DNA from: Alphaproteobacteria bacterium | Lineage (GTDB): Bacteria; Myxococcota_A; UBA796; GCA-2862545 | Length of the DNA: 64,000 nucleotides | Assembly (NCBI GenBank): GCA_020632955.1 | Contig: JACKEO010000006.1 | Location: 124,001 to 188,000, forward strand | Direction of reading: 5' to 3' | Part shown: positions 10,500 through 21,048 of the stretch, piece after piece | Numbering within the stretch: the stretch's first letter is position 1 | How the letters are laid out: each line of letters begins with the position of its first letter | Notes under the pieces: generated by a model | What the model was told of the DNA's origin: nothing | Databases searched by the model: none | What the model saw: the letters and a program-made list of their open reading frames with translations, nothing else | Translations under genes and position numbers: made by a program

Positions 10500-11702
10500 T
10501 CAGACCTCGAGAAGCAACCGCTCGGGGTCCTCCACGCACTCCTTCACGCGCACGAGGAAGCTCACGGCCTCGCGGCCGTCGATGATGCGGTGGTCGTAGC
10601 TGAGGGCGAGGTACATCATGGGGGCGATGACGATCTGGCCGTCGCGCACCACCGCGCGCTCCACGATGTTGTGCATGCCCAGGATGCCCACCTGCGGGGG
10701 GTTGAGGATCGGCGTCGACATCATCGAGCCGAACACGCCGCCGTTCGAGATGGTGAACGTGCCGTCGTCGAAGTCCTCGAGGCGGAGCTTGTTGTCGCGG
10801 GCCCGCGTGGCGAGCTCGGCGATGCCCTGCTCGGTCTCGGCGAAGGAGAGGCGGTCGGCGTCGCGGAGCACCGGCACCACGAGGCCCTTGGGTCCGCTGA
10901 CGGCCACGCCGAGGTTGTAGTAGCGCTTGTAGAGGACGTCGTTGCCGTCGATCTCGGCGTTGACCGCGGGGAAGGCCTTGAGGCCCTCGATGACGCCCTT
11001 CACGAAGAAGCTCATGAAGCCGAGCTTGATGCCGTGACGGGCCACGAAGCGGTCCTGGTAGCGCTTGCGCACCGCCATGATCGCGCTCATGTCGACCTCG
11101 TTGAAGGTCGTGAGCATCGCGGCCTCCTGCTGGGCCTGCACCAGCCGCCGGGCCACGGTGCGCCGCAGGGGCGACATCTTCACGCGCGTGACGCGCTCGG
11201 TGTCGTCGACCGCCGGGGCCTTCGCGGCCGGAGGCGGCTCGGCGCGCTGCCCTCCCTGCGCCACGGCCTTCGACACGTCGGCCCGGGTGACCCGACCGCC
11301 CTTGCCGGAGCCCTTCACGCCCGACAGGTCCACGCCCTGCTCCGAGGCCTCAGCCCGCGCCGCGGGACCGGCCTTCACGTCGCCCTTCGCGGCAGGCGCC
11401 TCCGTGAGCGCGGGCGCCTCGTCCGCCGCGGCAGGGGCCTCCGCGGGTGCTGCGGCCGCCACGCCGTTCTCGTCGAGCTGGGCCACCACGGCGCCCACCT
11501 CCACCTCGTCGCCCTCGGCCGCGAGCAGCTCGGTGACGGTGCCCGAGGCGGGCGACGGCACCTCCATCGAGGCCTTGTCGCTGTCGATCTCGAGCAGGTT
11601 CTCGCCCACCTCGACGTGGTCGCCGGGCTTCTTGAGCCACTTGTTGATGAAGACGGTCGCGACCGACTCGCCGATCTTCGGGATGGTGACGGGCAGGGCC
11701 AT
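10500..11702 (-). CDS. sucB: Dihydrolipoyllysine succinyltransferase, E2 of 2-oxoglutarate dehydrogenase
   Basis: A 400-residue TCA-cycle enzyme that passes the succinyl group from the lipoyl arm to CoA. Domains: lipoyl domain 1-78 with the attached Lys at 43 (EIDSDKASMEV); an Ala/Pro linker to about 130; a peripheral subunit-binding domain (GVDLSGVKGSGKGGRVTRAD) at about 130-165; and the catalytic domain to the end, with His371 and Asp375 in SYDHRIIDGREA. The start is ATG at 11702 with AAGGAAG just before it. It follows sucA by 77 bases in the usual sucAB order. Confidence 0.95.
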   Translation of the reverse strand: MALPVTIPKIGESVATVFINKWLKKPGDHVEVGENLLEIDSDKASMEVPSPASGTVTELLAAEGDEVEVGAVVAQLDENGVAAAAPAEAPAAADEAPALTEAPAAKGDVKAGPAARAEASEQGVDLSGVKGSGKGGRVTRADVSKAVAQGGQRAEPPPAAKAPAVDDTERVTRVKMSPLRRTVARRLVQAQQEAAMLTTFNEVDMSAIMAVRKRYQDRFVARHGIKLGFMSFFVKGVIEGLKAFPAVNAEIDGNDVLYKRYYNLGVAVSGPKGLVVPVLRDADRLSFAETEQGIAELATRARDNKLRLEDFDDGTFTISNGGVFGSMMSTPILNPPQVGILGMHNIVERAVVRDGQIVIAPMMYLALSYDHRIIDGREAVSFLVRVKECVEDPERLLLEV

Positions 11703-11779
11703 GGCTTCCTTCGCGGCTGGGGCGGCGGGCGCCTGGGAGCGGGGCACGGGCCCCGGAGGGTGAGAGGCTCGGGAGACGG

Positions 11780-14680
11780 TCAGGAGGACGACAGCGTGAG
11801 CGCGGCGGCCACCAGGGCCTCCTGCTCACGCTGGTGCTGGTGGTGGCTGCCGGTGGCCGGGGACGCGGCCGCGGCGCGCCCGACGTACCGCACCCTCCGG
11901 TCGTCCGGTAGGCAGGCCTGCAGCCAGGGCGAGAGCACCGGCCACGGGCCCATGTTGCGCGGCTCCTCCTGGCACCAGACGATCTCGACGTCGTCGGGCA
12001 GATCCTGGATGAGTCCGCGGACGTCGGCCTCCGGGAAGGGGTAGAGCAGCTCCACGCGGTGGACCGCGACGTGGGCGGCGTCGGGGTGCTGCTCGAGGGC
12101 GGCCGCCAGGTCGTAGTAGACGTGGCCGCTGCAGAAGACGATGCGCCGGATGGCCTCGTCCTCGAGATCCTCCCGGGGGTCGGCGATCACCCTGCGGAAG
12201 ACGCCCTCGGCGAGCTCCTCCAGGGTGGACACGCAGGCCGGGTGACGCAGCAGGCTCTTGGGCGTGAACAGCACCAGCGGCTTGCGCACGTGCCGCACCA
12301 CCTGCCGGCGCAGCACGTGGAAGTAGTTGGCCGGCGTGGTGCAGTTCGCCACCTGCATGTTGTCCTGGGCGCACTGCAGCAGGAAGCGCTCGAGGCGGGC
12401 CGAGGAGTGCTCCGGCCCCTGCCCTTCGTAGGCGTGGGGCAGCAGCATCACGAGGCCCGAGAAGCGGCCCCACTTCTGCTCGCTCGACGCGAGGTACTGG
12501 TCGACGATGACCTGGGCCCCGTTGGCGAAGTCGCCGAACTGCGCCTCCCAGAGCACCAGCCCGTCGGGCGTGTCGATGCTGAAGCCGTACTCGAAGCCGA
12601 GGACGGCGAGCTCGGACAGGTTCGAGTCGATCGCCCAGAAGGCGCCCTGGTCGGCCTCGAGGTGGGCCAGCGAGAAGTGCTCGTCGCCGGTCTTCACGTC
12701 GGTCCACACCGCGTGGCGCTGGCTGAACGTGCCGCGCGCGCTGTCCTGGCCCGACAGGCGCACCACGAAGCCGTCCGTGGCCACGGCGGCGAAGGCGGCC
12801 TGCTCGGCGGTGGACCAGTCGACCGGCCGCTCGCCCTCCGCCATCTCGAGGCGCTGGCGCAGCAGGCGCTGGACCTTCGGGTGGGCCGAGAAGCCCTCGG
12901 GCAGCTCGTTGGCGCGCCGGAGCAGGGACTGGAGGCGCTCCATCGGCAGGCCCGTGGCCACCTCCTCGTCGATGCGGCCGTCGGTGAGCGCGAGCCAGCG
13001 ACCCTTCAGCGGCGAGACCTCCATGCGGCCCACCGGGTTCACCTCGCCGTTCCCGTCGTCCTCGTAGAGCGCCAGATCGGGATCGTCGGCCTTGGCGTCG
13101 TCCTCGGTGGGACGCTCCACGGGTTCCTCGCGCACCTCCGCAGGGCGGGCGTGCGCGTCCATGGTGTCCTGGCTCTCGGCCAGCACGCGCTCGGTGTCGC
13201 CGGCCGAGATGCGCCCCAGCTCCACCAGCCGCTGCGCGTAGACCTCACGGGGCGTAGGCCGCCGACGGATCTCCTCGTACATCAGGGGCTGCGTGAAGCT
13301 CGGCTCGTCGCCCTCGTTGTGCCCGTGCTTGCGGTAGCAGTACATGTCGATGACGACGTCGCGGTGGGTGCGCTGGCGCCAGGCCACCGCGATGCGCACC
13401 GCCGCCGCCACCGCGCGGGGGTCCTCGCCGTTCACGTGCAGGATGGGGATGGCCATCATGCGCGCCACGTCGGTGGCGTACGGGGTGGACCGGCTCTCCT
13501 TGGGGGCGGTGGTGAAGCCGATCTGGTTGTTCACGATCACGTGGACCGTGCCCCCCGTGCGGTAGCCCGCCAGCTCCGACAGCTGGAGCACCTCGGCCAC
13601 CGAGCCCTGGCCGATGAAGGCGGCGTCGCCGTGCAGCAGCACCGGCATCGCGCGGGCGCGGGCGTCGTCACCCACCCGGTCCTGCTTGGCCCGCACGCGG
13701 CCCTCGACCACCGGGTTGACCACCTCGAGGTGGCTCGGGTTCGGCGTGAGCGACAGGTGCACCGACTCGCCGTGCGCGGTGATCACGTCCGACGAGTACC
13801 CGAGGTGGTACTTCACGTCGCCGGAGCCGTGCGCGGGCCCCATCGTGTCCTCGAACTCCTGCACGATGCGGCGGGGCGGCTTCTCGAGCACGTTGGCGAG
13901 CACGTTCAGGCGGCCGCGGTGGGCCATGCCGAGCACCACCTCCACCACGCCCTGCCGGCCGGCCTCCGAGATGAGCATGTCGAGCAGCGGGATGAGGGTC
14001 TCGCCCCCCTCCAGGCTGAAGCGCTTCGTGCCGGGGAAGCGCACGTGGAGCATGCGCTCGAAGCTCTCGGCGTCGCACAGCTTGCGCAGGACCCGGAGCT
14101 CCTGGTCGCGCGTGAGCACCTCGGTGCCCGGCAGCGTCTCGAGCTGCTCCTGCACCCACCGCTTCTGCGCCATGTCGTCGATGTTCATGAACTCGGCGCC
14201 GATCGACCCCGAGTAGACCTCGTGGAGGCGATCGCGGATGGCGCGGATCGACGCCACGGGCGGCATGCCGAACATGGGGGCGGTGGGCACCTCGGCGTCG
14301 AGATCGGCCTCGGTGAGTCCGTAGTGCTCCAGCGTGAGCTCGGGGTGGTCGCGGGTCTCGCGCCGATCCAGCGGGTCGATGGCGGCCTTGAAGTGACCCC
14401 GCACGCGCCAGGCGTTGATGAACTGCACCACGGCGGACTGCCGCTGGGCGATGCGCAGGCCCTCCCCTGCCCCCACGCCGGCGTCGCGGGCACCCGAGAA
14501 GATGCTGCGGGTGTCGGGGGGCGGGGCGTCGAAGCGCGCCCCGTTCACGGGCTCGTCCTGCTGGGACGCGAAGAGATCGCGCCACACCTCGGGCACGCTC
14601 TGCGGATCGGCCAGCCAGCGACGGTAGGCCTCGTCGAGGAAGGCGGCGTTGTCGCCGGAGAGCAGGCTGGTGGGGAGCAC
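11780..14680 (-). CDS. sucA: 2-oxoglutarate dehydrogenase E1 component
   Basis: A 966-residue thiamine diphosphate enzyme that decarboxylates 2-oxoglutarate and charges the lipoyl arm of SucB. The N terminus (LLSGDNAAFLDEAYRRWLADP) is the E2-binding segment typical of full-length SucA. ThDP and active-site stretches are visible: LGMAHRGRLNVLANVLEKPP near residue 250, VLLHGDAAFIGQGSVAE near 345 and HVIVNNQIGFTT near 375. The Tyr/His-rich RKHGHNEGDEPSFTQP is also present. The length is normal for the family. The lipoamide dehydrogenase E3 is not in this window. Confidence 0.97.
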   Translation of the reverse strand: MLPTSLLSGDNAAFLDEAYRRWLADPQSVPEVWRDLFASQQDEPVNGARFDAPPPDTRSIFSGARDAGVGAGEGLRIAQRQSAVVQFINAWRVRGHFKAAIDPLDRRETRDHPELTLEHYGLTEADLDAEVPTAPMFGMPPVASIRAIRDRLHEVYSGSIGAEFMNIDDMAQKRWVQEQLETLPGTEVLTRDQELRVLRKLCDAESFERMLHVRFPGTKRFSLEGGETLIPLLDMLISEAGRQGVVEVVLGMAHRGRLNVLANVLEKPPRRIVQEFEDTMGPAHGSGDVKYHLGYSSDVITAHGESVHLSLTPNPSHLEVVNPVVEGRVRAKQDRVGDDARARAMPVLLHGDAAFIGQGSVAEVLQLSELAGYRTGGTVHVIVNNQIGFTTAPKESRSTPYATDVARMMAIPILHVNGEDPRAVAAAVRIAVAWRQRTHRDVVIDMYCYRKHGHNEGDEPSFTQPLMYEEIRRRPTPREVYAQRLVELGRISAGDTERVLAESQDTMDAHARPAEVREEPVERPTEDDAKADDPDLALYEDDGNGEVNPVGRMEVSPLKGRWLALTDGRIDEEVATGLPMERLQSLLRRANELPEGFSAHPKVQRLLRQRLEMAEGERPVDWSTAEQAAFAAVATDGFVVRLSGQDSARGTFSQRHAVWTDVKTGDEHFSLAHLEADQGAFWAIDSNLSELAVLGFEYGFSIDTPDGLVLWEAQFGDFANGAQVIVDQYLASSEQKWGRFSGLVMLLPHAYEGQGPEHSSARLERFLLQCAQDNMQVANCTTPANYFHVLRRQVVRHVRKPLVLFTPKSLLRHPACVSTLEELAEGVFRRVIADPREDLEDEAIRRIVFCSGHVYYDLAAALEQHPDAAHVAVHRVELLYPFPEADVRGLIQDLPDDVEIVWCQEEPRNMGPWPVLSPWLQACLPDDRRVRYVGRAAAASPATGSHHQHQREQEALVAAALTLSSS

Positions 14681-14769
14681 GGAGGCCTCTCGGGGATGCC
14701 GGACTGCGGTCTCCGGCCCTAATCGCGCAGCCCTCCGACTTCACGCGCCAGACGCCAGCAGACGCCCGC

Positions 14770-15210
14770 TCAGCCCTCCTTGTGACGCACCACGACGCCG
14801 TCCACGACCAGGGCGTGGGCCGGCGCCTCCAGCACGAGGTGCAGCACGCGCGCCCCCGGCGCGTCGCGCTCGGGCACCTCCAGCACCACCCGGGGCTCCA
14901 GCGCCTGCCCCTCCACGACGAGCAGCTCCGACAGGGCCGACAGGCTGCCCGCCGCCCGGAAGAGCTCCTCGAAGGCGTCGTAGAAGCCGGTGCCCGGTGC
15001 GGCCGCGGGCACGGTGTGGCCGTCGGTCTCGATGGTCACGAGCTGGTCGGCCACCTCCTCGCGCACCGCCACCACGCGGGCCGGGGCGAGGGTGCGCGCC
15101 TCCGCGTCGACCGCGAGCACCCGGTCGCCGGGCTGGATCGACCCGAGGGGCCGCGGCCCGTCGGGGGTGAGGACCGAGGCCTCGGGCGGGAAGCCGAGCG
15201 GGACGGGCAC
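14770..15210 (-). CDS. Hint-like domain protein without the splicing cysteine
   Basis: A 146-residue protein that seems to be a single Hint (hedgehog/intein) fold. FPPEASVLTPDGPRPLGSIQ followed by GDRVLAVDAE matches the opening of Hint modules, and APAHALVVDGVVVRH matches their closing H...V..G..V block. The nucleophilic Cys that normally opens the domain is absent (Gly-Phe-Pro instead), and there is no terminal Asn-Cys. Self-cleavage is therefore unlikely. The GTG start directly follows the stop of the thioredoxin-fold gene, so the two are coupled. It is not fused to any toxin or passenger domain. The family call is by eye only. Confidence 0.6.
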   Translation of the reverse strand: MPVPLGFPPEASVLTPDGPRPLGSIQPGDRVLAVDAEARTLAPARVVAVREEVADQLVTIETDGHTVPAAAPGTGFYDAFEELFRAAGSLSALSELLVVEGQALEPRVVLEVPERDAPGARVLHLVLEAPAHALVVDGVVVRHKEG

Positions 15211-15753
15211 CTAGACCCCCACGAGCTGGGTGATGTCGTCGACGTCCGCGGCCGACAGGGGGCCCTGCACGGTGCGCAGCACCCCGCCGTCGGCGTCGAG
15301 CACCCGGGTGAAGGGCACGGTGCGCACGGGCACGGACAGGGCCGCGAACAGCGCCTCGGCGTCGGTGTCGAGCACCAGCGTGGGCCACGACAGGCCGTGT
15401 CGCAGGGCCAGGTCGGCCACGCGCGCCCGGGTGGTCTCGGGCGCCTCGTCGGCCGAGTCCAGCCGATCCCACGACACCCCCACCACGTCGGCGCGGGTGC
15501 CCAGGCGCTCCGCGAGCCGCTCGATCACGTCCAGCTCGTCGAGGCAGGGCTCGCACCACGACGCCCAGTGGTGCTCGACGAGGGGACGCCCGTCGGGGTG
15601 GAGCGCGCGCCGTGCGGCGTCGAGGGAGGCCACCACCACGCGGCGGCTGCGCAGGTCGAGCCCGTGGCGCGCCTCGAAGCCCGCCAGGGTGGCGCTCGCG
15701 GCCTGGGCGTCCCACGTGGCGAGGCGACGGCGCAGGCCCTCGATCCAGCTCAC
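15211..15753 (-). CDS. TlpA/ResA-like thioredoxin-fold protein
   Basis: A 180-residue protein with a redoxin domain from about residue 50. The active site is WASWCEPCLDELD, a CxxC with the TlpA/ResA style WASWC context. A later cis-Pro region (SVPVRTVPFTRVLD) and a DADGGVLRTVQG strand follow. It should be a thiol-disulfide reductase. No signal peptide is visible, which is unusual for this group and suggests cytoplasmic action or an unrecognised anchor. GTG start overlaps the stop of the four-helix membrane gene upstream, and the Hint-like gene follows at once. Confidence 0.82.
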   Translation of the reverse strand: MSWIEGLRRRLATWDAQAASATLAGFEARHGLDLRSRRVVVASLDAARRALHPDGRPLVEHHWASWCEPCLDELDVIERLAERLGTRADVVGVSWDRLDSADEAPETTRARVADLALRHGLSWPTLVLDTDAEALFAALSVPVRTVPFTRVLDADGGVLRTVQGPLSAADVDDITQLVGV

Positions 15754-16235
15754 GCGCCCTCCCCGGACCGGCCGGTGGGCCCGTCGATCGGTACCTCGCG
15801 CCAGTGGTAGGTGCGCTGCCCCACCAGGCCACGCCGCTCCGTGGCGAGCAGCACCGACACGGCGCCGGCGAGCGCCACCACGCCCGCCCCGGCCCCGGCG
15901 ACCTGGTCGGGCTGCACCGCCGGGAGCAGCGGGACCACCCACAGCGGCGCCAGCAGCGCGAGCACGCTCACCACGCCCACGGCCCCCGTGAGCTCGGGGC
16001 GCCCGACGCCCCTGCGCACGCCTCGCCACCACGCGAGCCCGGCCACGAGGGCCGCAGCGCAGAGCCAGCCCGCGAGCGCCTCGCCGCCCTCGCTCGCGAT
16101 CCACAGGACGGTGCCGGTGGCGAGCGTGAGCCCGCCGAGGTCCAGCCGACGGTGCAGGGCCAGCTGGAGCAGCGCAACGGCGACGGCGAGCGCCCCACCC
16201 CACGCGGTCCAGGCCTCGGCGGTCAGCTGCGGCAC
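15750..16235 (-). CDS. Four-helix membrane protein of unknown function
   Basis: About 161 residues with four hydrophobic helices, including TAWGGALAVAVALLQLAL, WLCAAALVAGLAWW, VVSVLALLAPLWVVPLLP and GAGAGVVALAGAVSVLLA. The cytoplasmic tail is charged. No family recognised. The GTG at 16235 is favoured over the one at 16241 because GGAGG then sits six bases upstream. It heads a coupled three-gene unit with the thioredoxin-fold and Hint-like genes; this hints at a membrane redox function, but that is inference. Confidence 0.65.
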   Translation of the reverse strand: MPQLTAEAWTAWGGALAVAVALLQLALHRRLDLGGLTLATGTVLWIASEGGEALAGWLCAAALVAGLAWWRGVRRGVGRPELTGAVGVVSVLALLAPLWVVPLLPAVQPDQVAGAGAGVVALAGAVSVLLATERRGLVGQRTYHWREVPIDGPTGRSGEGA

Positions 16236-16362
16236 ACGCACCCTCCGCGCCGCCCCTAACCCCGGCACCTGCGGCGCCCAGCCCGTCCCCTGCGGCACGG
16301 GTGCCGTGGCGTGTCTGGCGCGCTACCCGACTGGCCCCGATCAGCACGCCCCAGGAGGTCGG

Positions 16363-18017
16363 ATGGGACACGGACAGGTGGTCCGCGTCGACAGTTTCGA
16401 GGCCCACCCTTCGGCCTACCGCCACTGGCGGCTCGGTCTCGACGGGCCGGTGGCCACGCTCACGCTCGACATCGGCGAGGACAACGGCCTGCGCCCCGAC
16501 TACCAGCTCAAGCAGAACAGCTACGATCTGGGCGTCGACATCGAGCTGCGTGACGTGAGCGAGCGCCTGCGCTTCGAGCACCCGGAGGTGCGGGTCGTCC
16601 TCGTCACCTCGGCGCAGCCCAAGGTCTTCTGCGCGGGCGCGAACATCCCGATGCTGGGCACCAGCACCCACCACTTCAAGGTGAACTTCTGCAAGTACAC
16701 CAACGAGACGCGGGTGGGCCTCGAGGAGGCCACCTCCGAGTCCGGCCAGGTGTGGGTGGCCGCCCTCAACGGCACGGCCGCCGGCGGGGGCTACGAGCTG
16801 GCCCTGGCGTGCGAGGAGATCCTCCTCATCGACGACCGGTCGAGCGCCGTGAGCCTGCCCGAGGTGCCCCTGCTGGGCGTGCTGCCGGGCACCGGCGGCC
16901 TCACGCGCCTCGTCGACAAGCGGCGCGTGCGGCGCGACGTGGCGGATCTCTTCTGCACCAAGGCCGAGGGCTTCCGCGCCCGTGACGCCCTCCGCCTGGG
17001 CCTGGTCGACGCCACCTACCCCCGCTCCCGCTGGGAGGAGGCCGTGCAGGCCCGCGCCCTCGAGGTGGCAGCCGCCCGTCCTGCGCGCGCCTCCCAGGGC
17101 ATCGCGCTGCCCCCGCTCGAGGTGGAGGTGGGCGCCGACGGCGCGCGCACCTACGGGAGCGTGCAGTTCACGCTGTCCGACGACGGCCGCACCGCCACGC
17201 TGCTCGTCCAGGCCCCCACGGCGCCCCCGCCCACCACCGCCGAGGCCCTGCGCGCCGAGGGCGCGTCCACCTGGGCGCTCCGCGCCTTCCGCGAGCTCGA
17301 CGACGCGCTGGTGCACCTGCGCTTCAACTTCCCCGAGGTGGGCCTGGTGCTGCTGCGCACCGCGGGCGACCCGGTGGAGGTGCTGGCCCACGACGCCGCC
17401 CTGCACGCCCTCGCCGGTGACTGGCTCGCCGACGAGATCACCTGGCTGCAGGCCCGCGTGCTCCGTCACCTCGACAACACCGCGAAGTCGATGTTCGCCG
17501 TGGTCGACGAGGGCAGCTGCTTCGCCGGCTGCCTGGCCGAGGTCGTGCTCGCCGCCGACCGCGCCTACATGCTCGACGTCGACGGCGGCCCCACGCTGCG
17601 CGTCACGCGCACGGCGTCGGAGGGTCGGCTTCCCATGGCCACGGGCCTCACCCGCCTGCAGAACCGCTTCTTCGGCGACGTGGCCCTCGTGGAGGGCGCG
17701 CTGGCCACCGAGGGGCGCGCCCTCGGCGGGGCCGAGGCCCTCGAGCTGGGGCTGGTCACCCTGGCCCCCGACGACCTCGACTGGGAGGACGAGCTGCGCA
17801 TCGCCGTGGAGGAGCGCGTGAGCCTGTCGCCCGACGCCCTCACGGGCATGGAGCAGAACCTGCGCTTCGTGGGCCCCGAGACGTGCGAGACGCGCATCTA
17901 CGGGCGATTGAGCGCATGGCAGAACTGGATCTTCCAGCGCCCCAACGCCACCGGCGAGCAGGGCGCCCTCACGCTCTACGGTCACCCGGAGCGCCCCCGC
18001 TTCGACTGGGAACGCAC

Positions 18018-18021
<4 letters not shown>
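16363..18021 (+). CDS. boxC: Benzoyl-CoA-dihydrodiol lyase
   Basis: A 552-residue enzyme of the aerobic box pathway. It opens the ring of 2,3-epoxybenzoyl-CoA with two waters, giving a dehydroadipyl semialdehyde CoA and formate. It consists of two crotonase-like halves. The first half has VFCAGANIPMLGTSTHHFKV and the oxyanion loop NGTAAGGGYELALACEE near residue 135; the second runs from about residue 270 with the EGSCFAGCLAEVVLAADRAY stretch. Length and sequence match BoxC closely. AGGAGG sits five bases before the ATG. Its stop overlaps the boxB start (ATGA). Confidence 0.95.
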
Positions 18022-19433
<1,412 letters not shown>

Positions 19434-19446
19434 ACGACGCGGGGCG

Positions 19447-20499
19447 CTACTCGGCGCCGCCTTCCACGGGCAGGCCCAGGGCACGCCACCGGAGCATGCC
19501 GCCCGCCAGGTTGGCGACGTCGCGGCGCTCCCGGCGCCCGAGCAGCACCACCGCCTGCGCCGATCGGGCTCCGCTGCGGCACACCGTCACCAGCGGGCCC
19601 TCGGGGACGTCGGCACCGGCGGCCAGCTCTGTGAGGGGCACGTTCACCACGCCCGGGAGGTGGCCGAGCGGCCCGTCCAGCTCCGCGGGGTCCCGCACGT
19701 CGAGCACCGTGACGCGGGAGAGCGCCTCGCGCAGGTCCTCGGGCTCGATCTCCCAGATGCCGGCGAAGGTCCACCGCAGGGGCGCGAAGCCCGGCGCGTC
19801 GCCCACGGGCTCCAGGGGACGGCCGCAGCGCAGGTTGGCCGGCACGGCCTCGTCGATCTGGCGCGGGTGGGGCAGTCCGAGGTTCGTCATGTACCCGACG
19901 AAGTCCTCCACGCTCTGGGCCCCGCCCACCCGCGGGTTGAAGCGCTTCTCCTCCCCCACCGTGGTGCTGGTGCGACCGCTGTAGTCGTGGGCCGGCCACA
20001 GGGCCGTGTCCTCGGGCAGCGACAGGATCTGCTCGTGGATCGACCGGTAGAGCCGGGCGGCGTCGCCCTGCTGGAAGTCCGTGCGCCCCGCCCCCCGCAC
20101 CAGGAGCGCATCGCCCGTGAAGGCCATGGACTGGTCGTCGAGCACGTAGGTGACGCAGCCGTCGGTGTGGCCCGGCGTCTCGCGCACCTCGATCCAGCGC
20201 TCCCCGAAGGCGATGCGATCGCCCTGGTGCACCAGCCGATCGGCGCAGTCGGCGCCCCCGCCGTGCCCGAGCACCGTGCCGCTGCCCAGCTCGCGCTTCA
20301 GCAGCCAGCCGCCCGTGACGTGGTCGGCGTGCACGTGGGTCTCCACGGTCCACTGCAGCCGCAGCCCCAGCTCGCGCACGAGGGCCGCGTCCCGCCGCGC
20401 GTGCTCGAAGACCGGGTCGACGATCACGGCCTCCCCGCCGTCGGCGAGCAGGTAGGTGTAGGTCGAGCTGCGCGGGTCGAAGAGCTGGCGGAAGATCAC
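19447..20499 (-). CDS. Persulfide dioxygenase (ETHE1-like) fused to rhodanese
   Basis: A 350-residue two-domain enzyme for sulfide or persulfide detoxification. Residues 1-230 form a metallo-beta-lactamase domain with the mono-iron ligands of ETHE1: ETHVHADHVTGG, TPGHTDGC, FTGDALL and PAHDYSG. Residues 250-350 form a rhodanese domain with active Cys in VTVCRSGARSAQ. The dioxygenase oxidises glutathione persulfide to sulfite, and the rhodanese can move sulfur to or from thiosulfate. Natural fusions of this type are known in several bacteria. It follows a small DUF1279-like membrane gene by 13 bases. Confidence 0.92.
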   Translation of the reverse strand: MIFRQLFDPRSSTYTYLLADGGEAVIVDPVFEHARRDAALVRELGLRLQWTVETHVHADHVTGGWLLKRELGSGTVLGHGGGADCADRLVHQGDRIAFGERWIEVRETPGHTDGCVTYVLDDQSMAFTGDALLVRGAGRTDFQQGDAARLYRSIHEQILSLPEDTALWPAHDYSGRTSTTVGEEKRFNPRVGGAQSVEDFVGYMTNLGLPHPRQIDEAVPANLRCGRPLEPVGDAPGFAPLRWTFAGIWEIEPEDLREALSRVTVLDVRDPAELDGPLGHLPGVVNVPLTELAAGADVPEGPLVTVCRSGARSAQAVVLLGRRERRDVANLAGGMLRWRALGLPVEGGAE

Positions 20500-20512
20500 G
20501 AGGGCTCCACGT

Positions 20513-20899
20513 TCAGGAGGGCTCGGCCGGTCGTTCGTCCGGGGTCTGCTCCCGGAACCAGGGCAGCAGCGCCACCGCGGGCGTGAGCACCGCCGCCAGC
20601 GCGAGCTCCAGGGGCTTGAAGGGGCGCCGGATCGTCCACGCGAGCACGGCGGCGGCGATCCACCCGGGGCGGCCGTCCACCGAGCCGTCCTCGGCCGGCG
20701 CGGGCGCCACGTCCACGGCGAAGGTCTCGGCGATCCAGGTGTAGAGCCAGCCCAGGTCGAGGCCGTAGCGGATCATCGGCGTGAGGAGCGCCATCTCGAT
20801 CGCCACCAGCCCGAGCACGGTGGCGAGGGCGGCCGGACCGTAGCGTTCGAAGAAGCTGGGCTTGCGTTCCGCTGGACTGGACTCGCCGCGCTCGGCCAC
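20513..20899 (-). CDS. DUF1279/FAM210-like small membrane protein
   Basis: A 128-residue protein with two membrane helices. The layout KPSFFERYGPAALATVLGLV, then a segment ending in GLDLGWLYTWIAE, and later a second helix ending LAAVLTPAVALLPW resembles DUF1279 (the FAM210 family), which is found in bacteria and mitochondria without a firm biochemical role. The GTG start has a strong GAGGAGG five bases upstream. It lies 13 bases before the persulfide dioxygenase-rhodanese gene and is probably its operon leader. Confidence 0.65.
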   Translation of the reverse strand: MAERGESSPAERKPSFFERYGPAALATVLGLVAIEMALLTPMIRYGLDLGWLYTWIAETFAVDVAPAPAEDGSVDGRPGWIAAAVLAWTIRRPFKPLELALAAVLTPAVALLPWFREQTPDERPAEPS

Positions 20900-21048
20900 A
20901 CGGCCTCCTCGTGCCCTGGCACCGCGCCTGTCTAGCACGCTGCACCGCATCGCTGGACGGGACGCCCACCGTGGCTAGGCTTCGCCATCACGAGCCGGTC
21001 CGCCGGCGGCGCCCCGCGACCGCCCCCGCGCACGGCACGGAGCCCTCC

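Noticed and set aside
12059..14722. An 887-codon open frame on the plus strand
   Set aside because: It lies wholly opposite the clear sucA gene, its product is His/Val/Gly-rich with no motif, and such long antisense frames are expected at this GC content.
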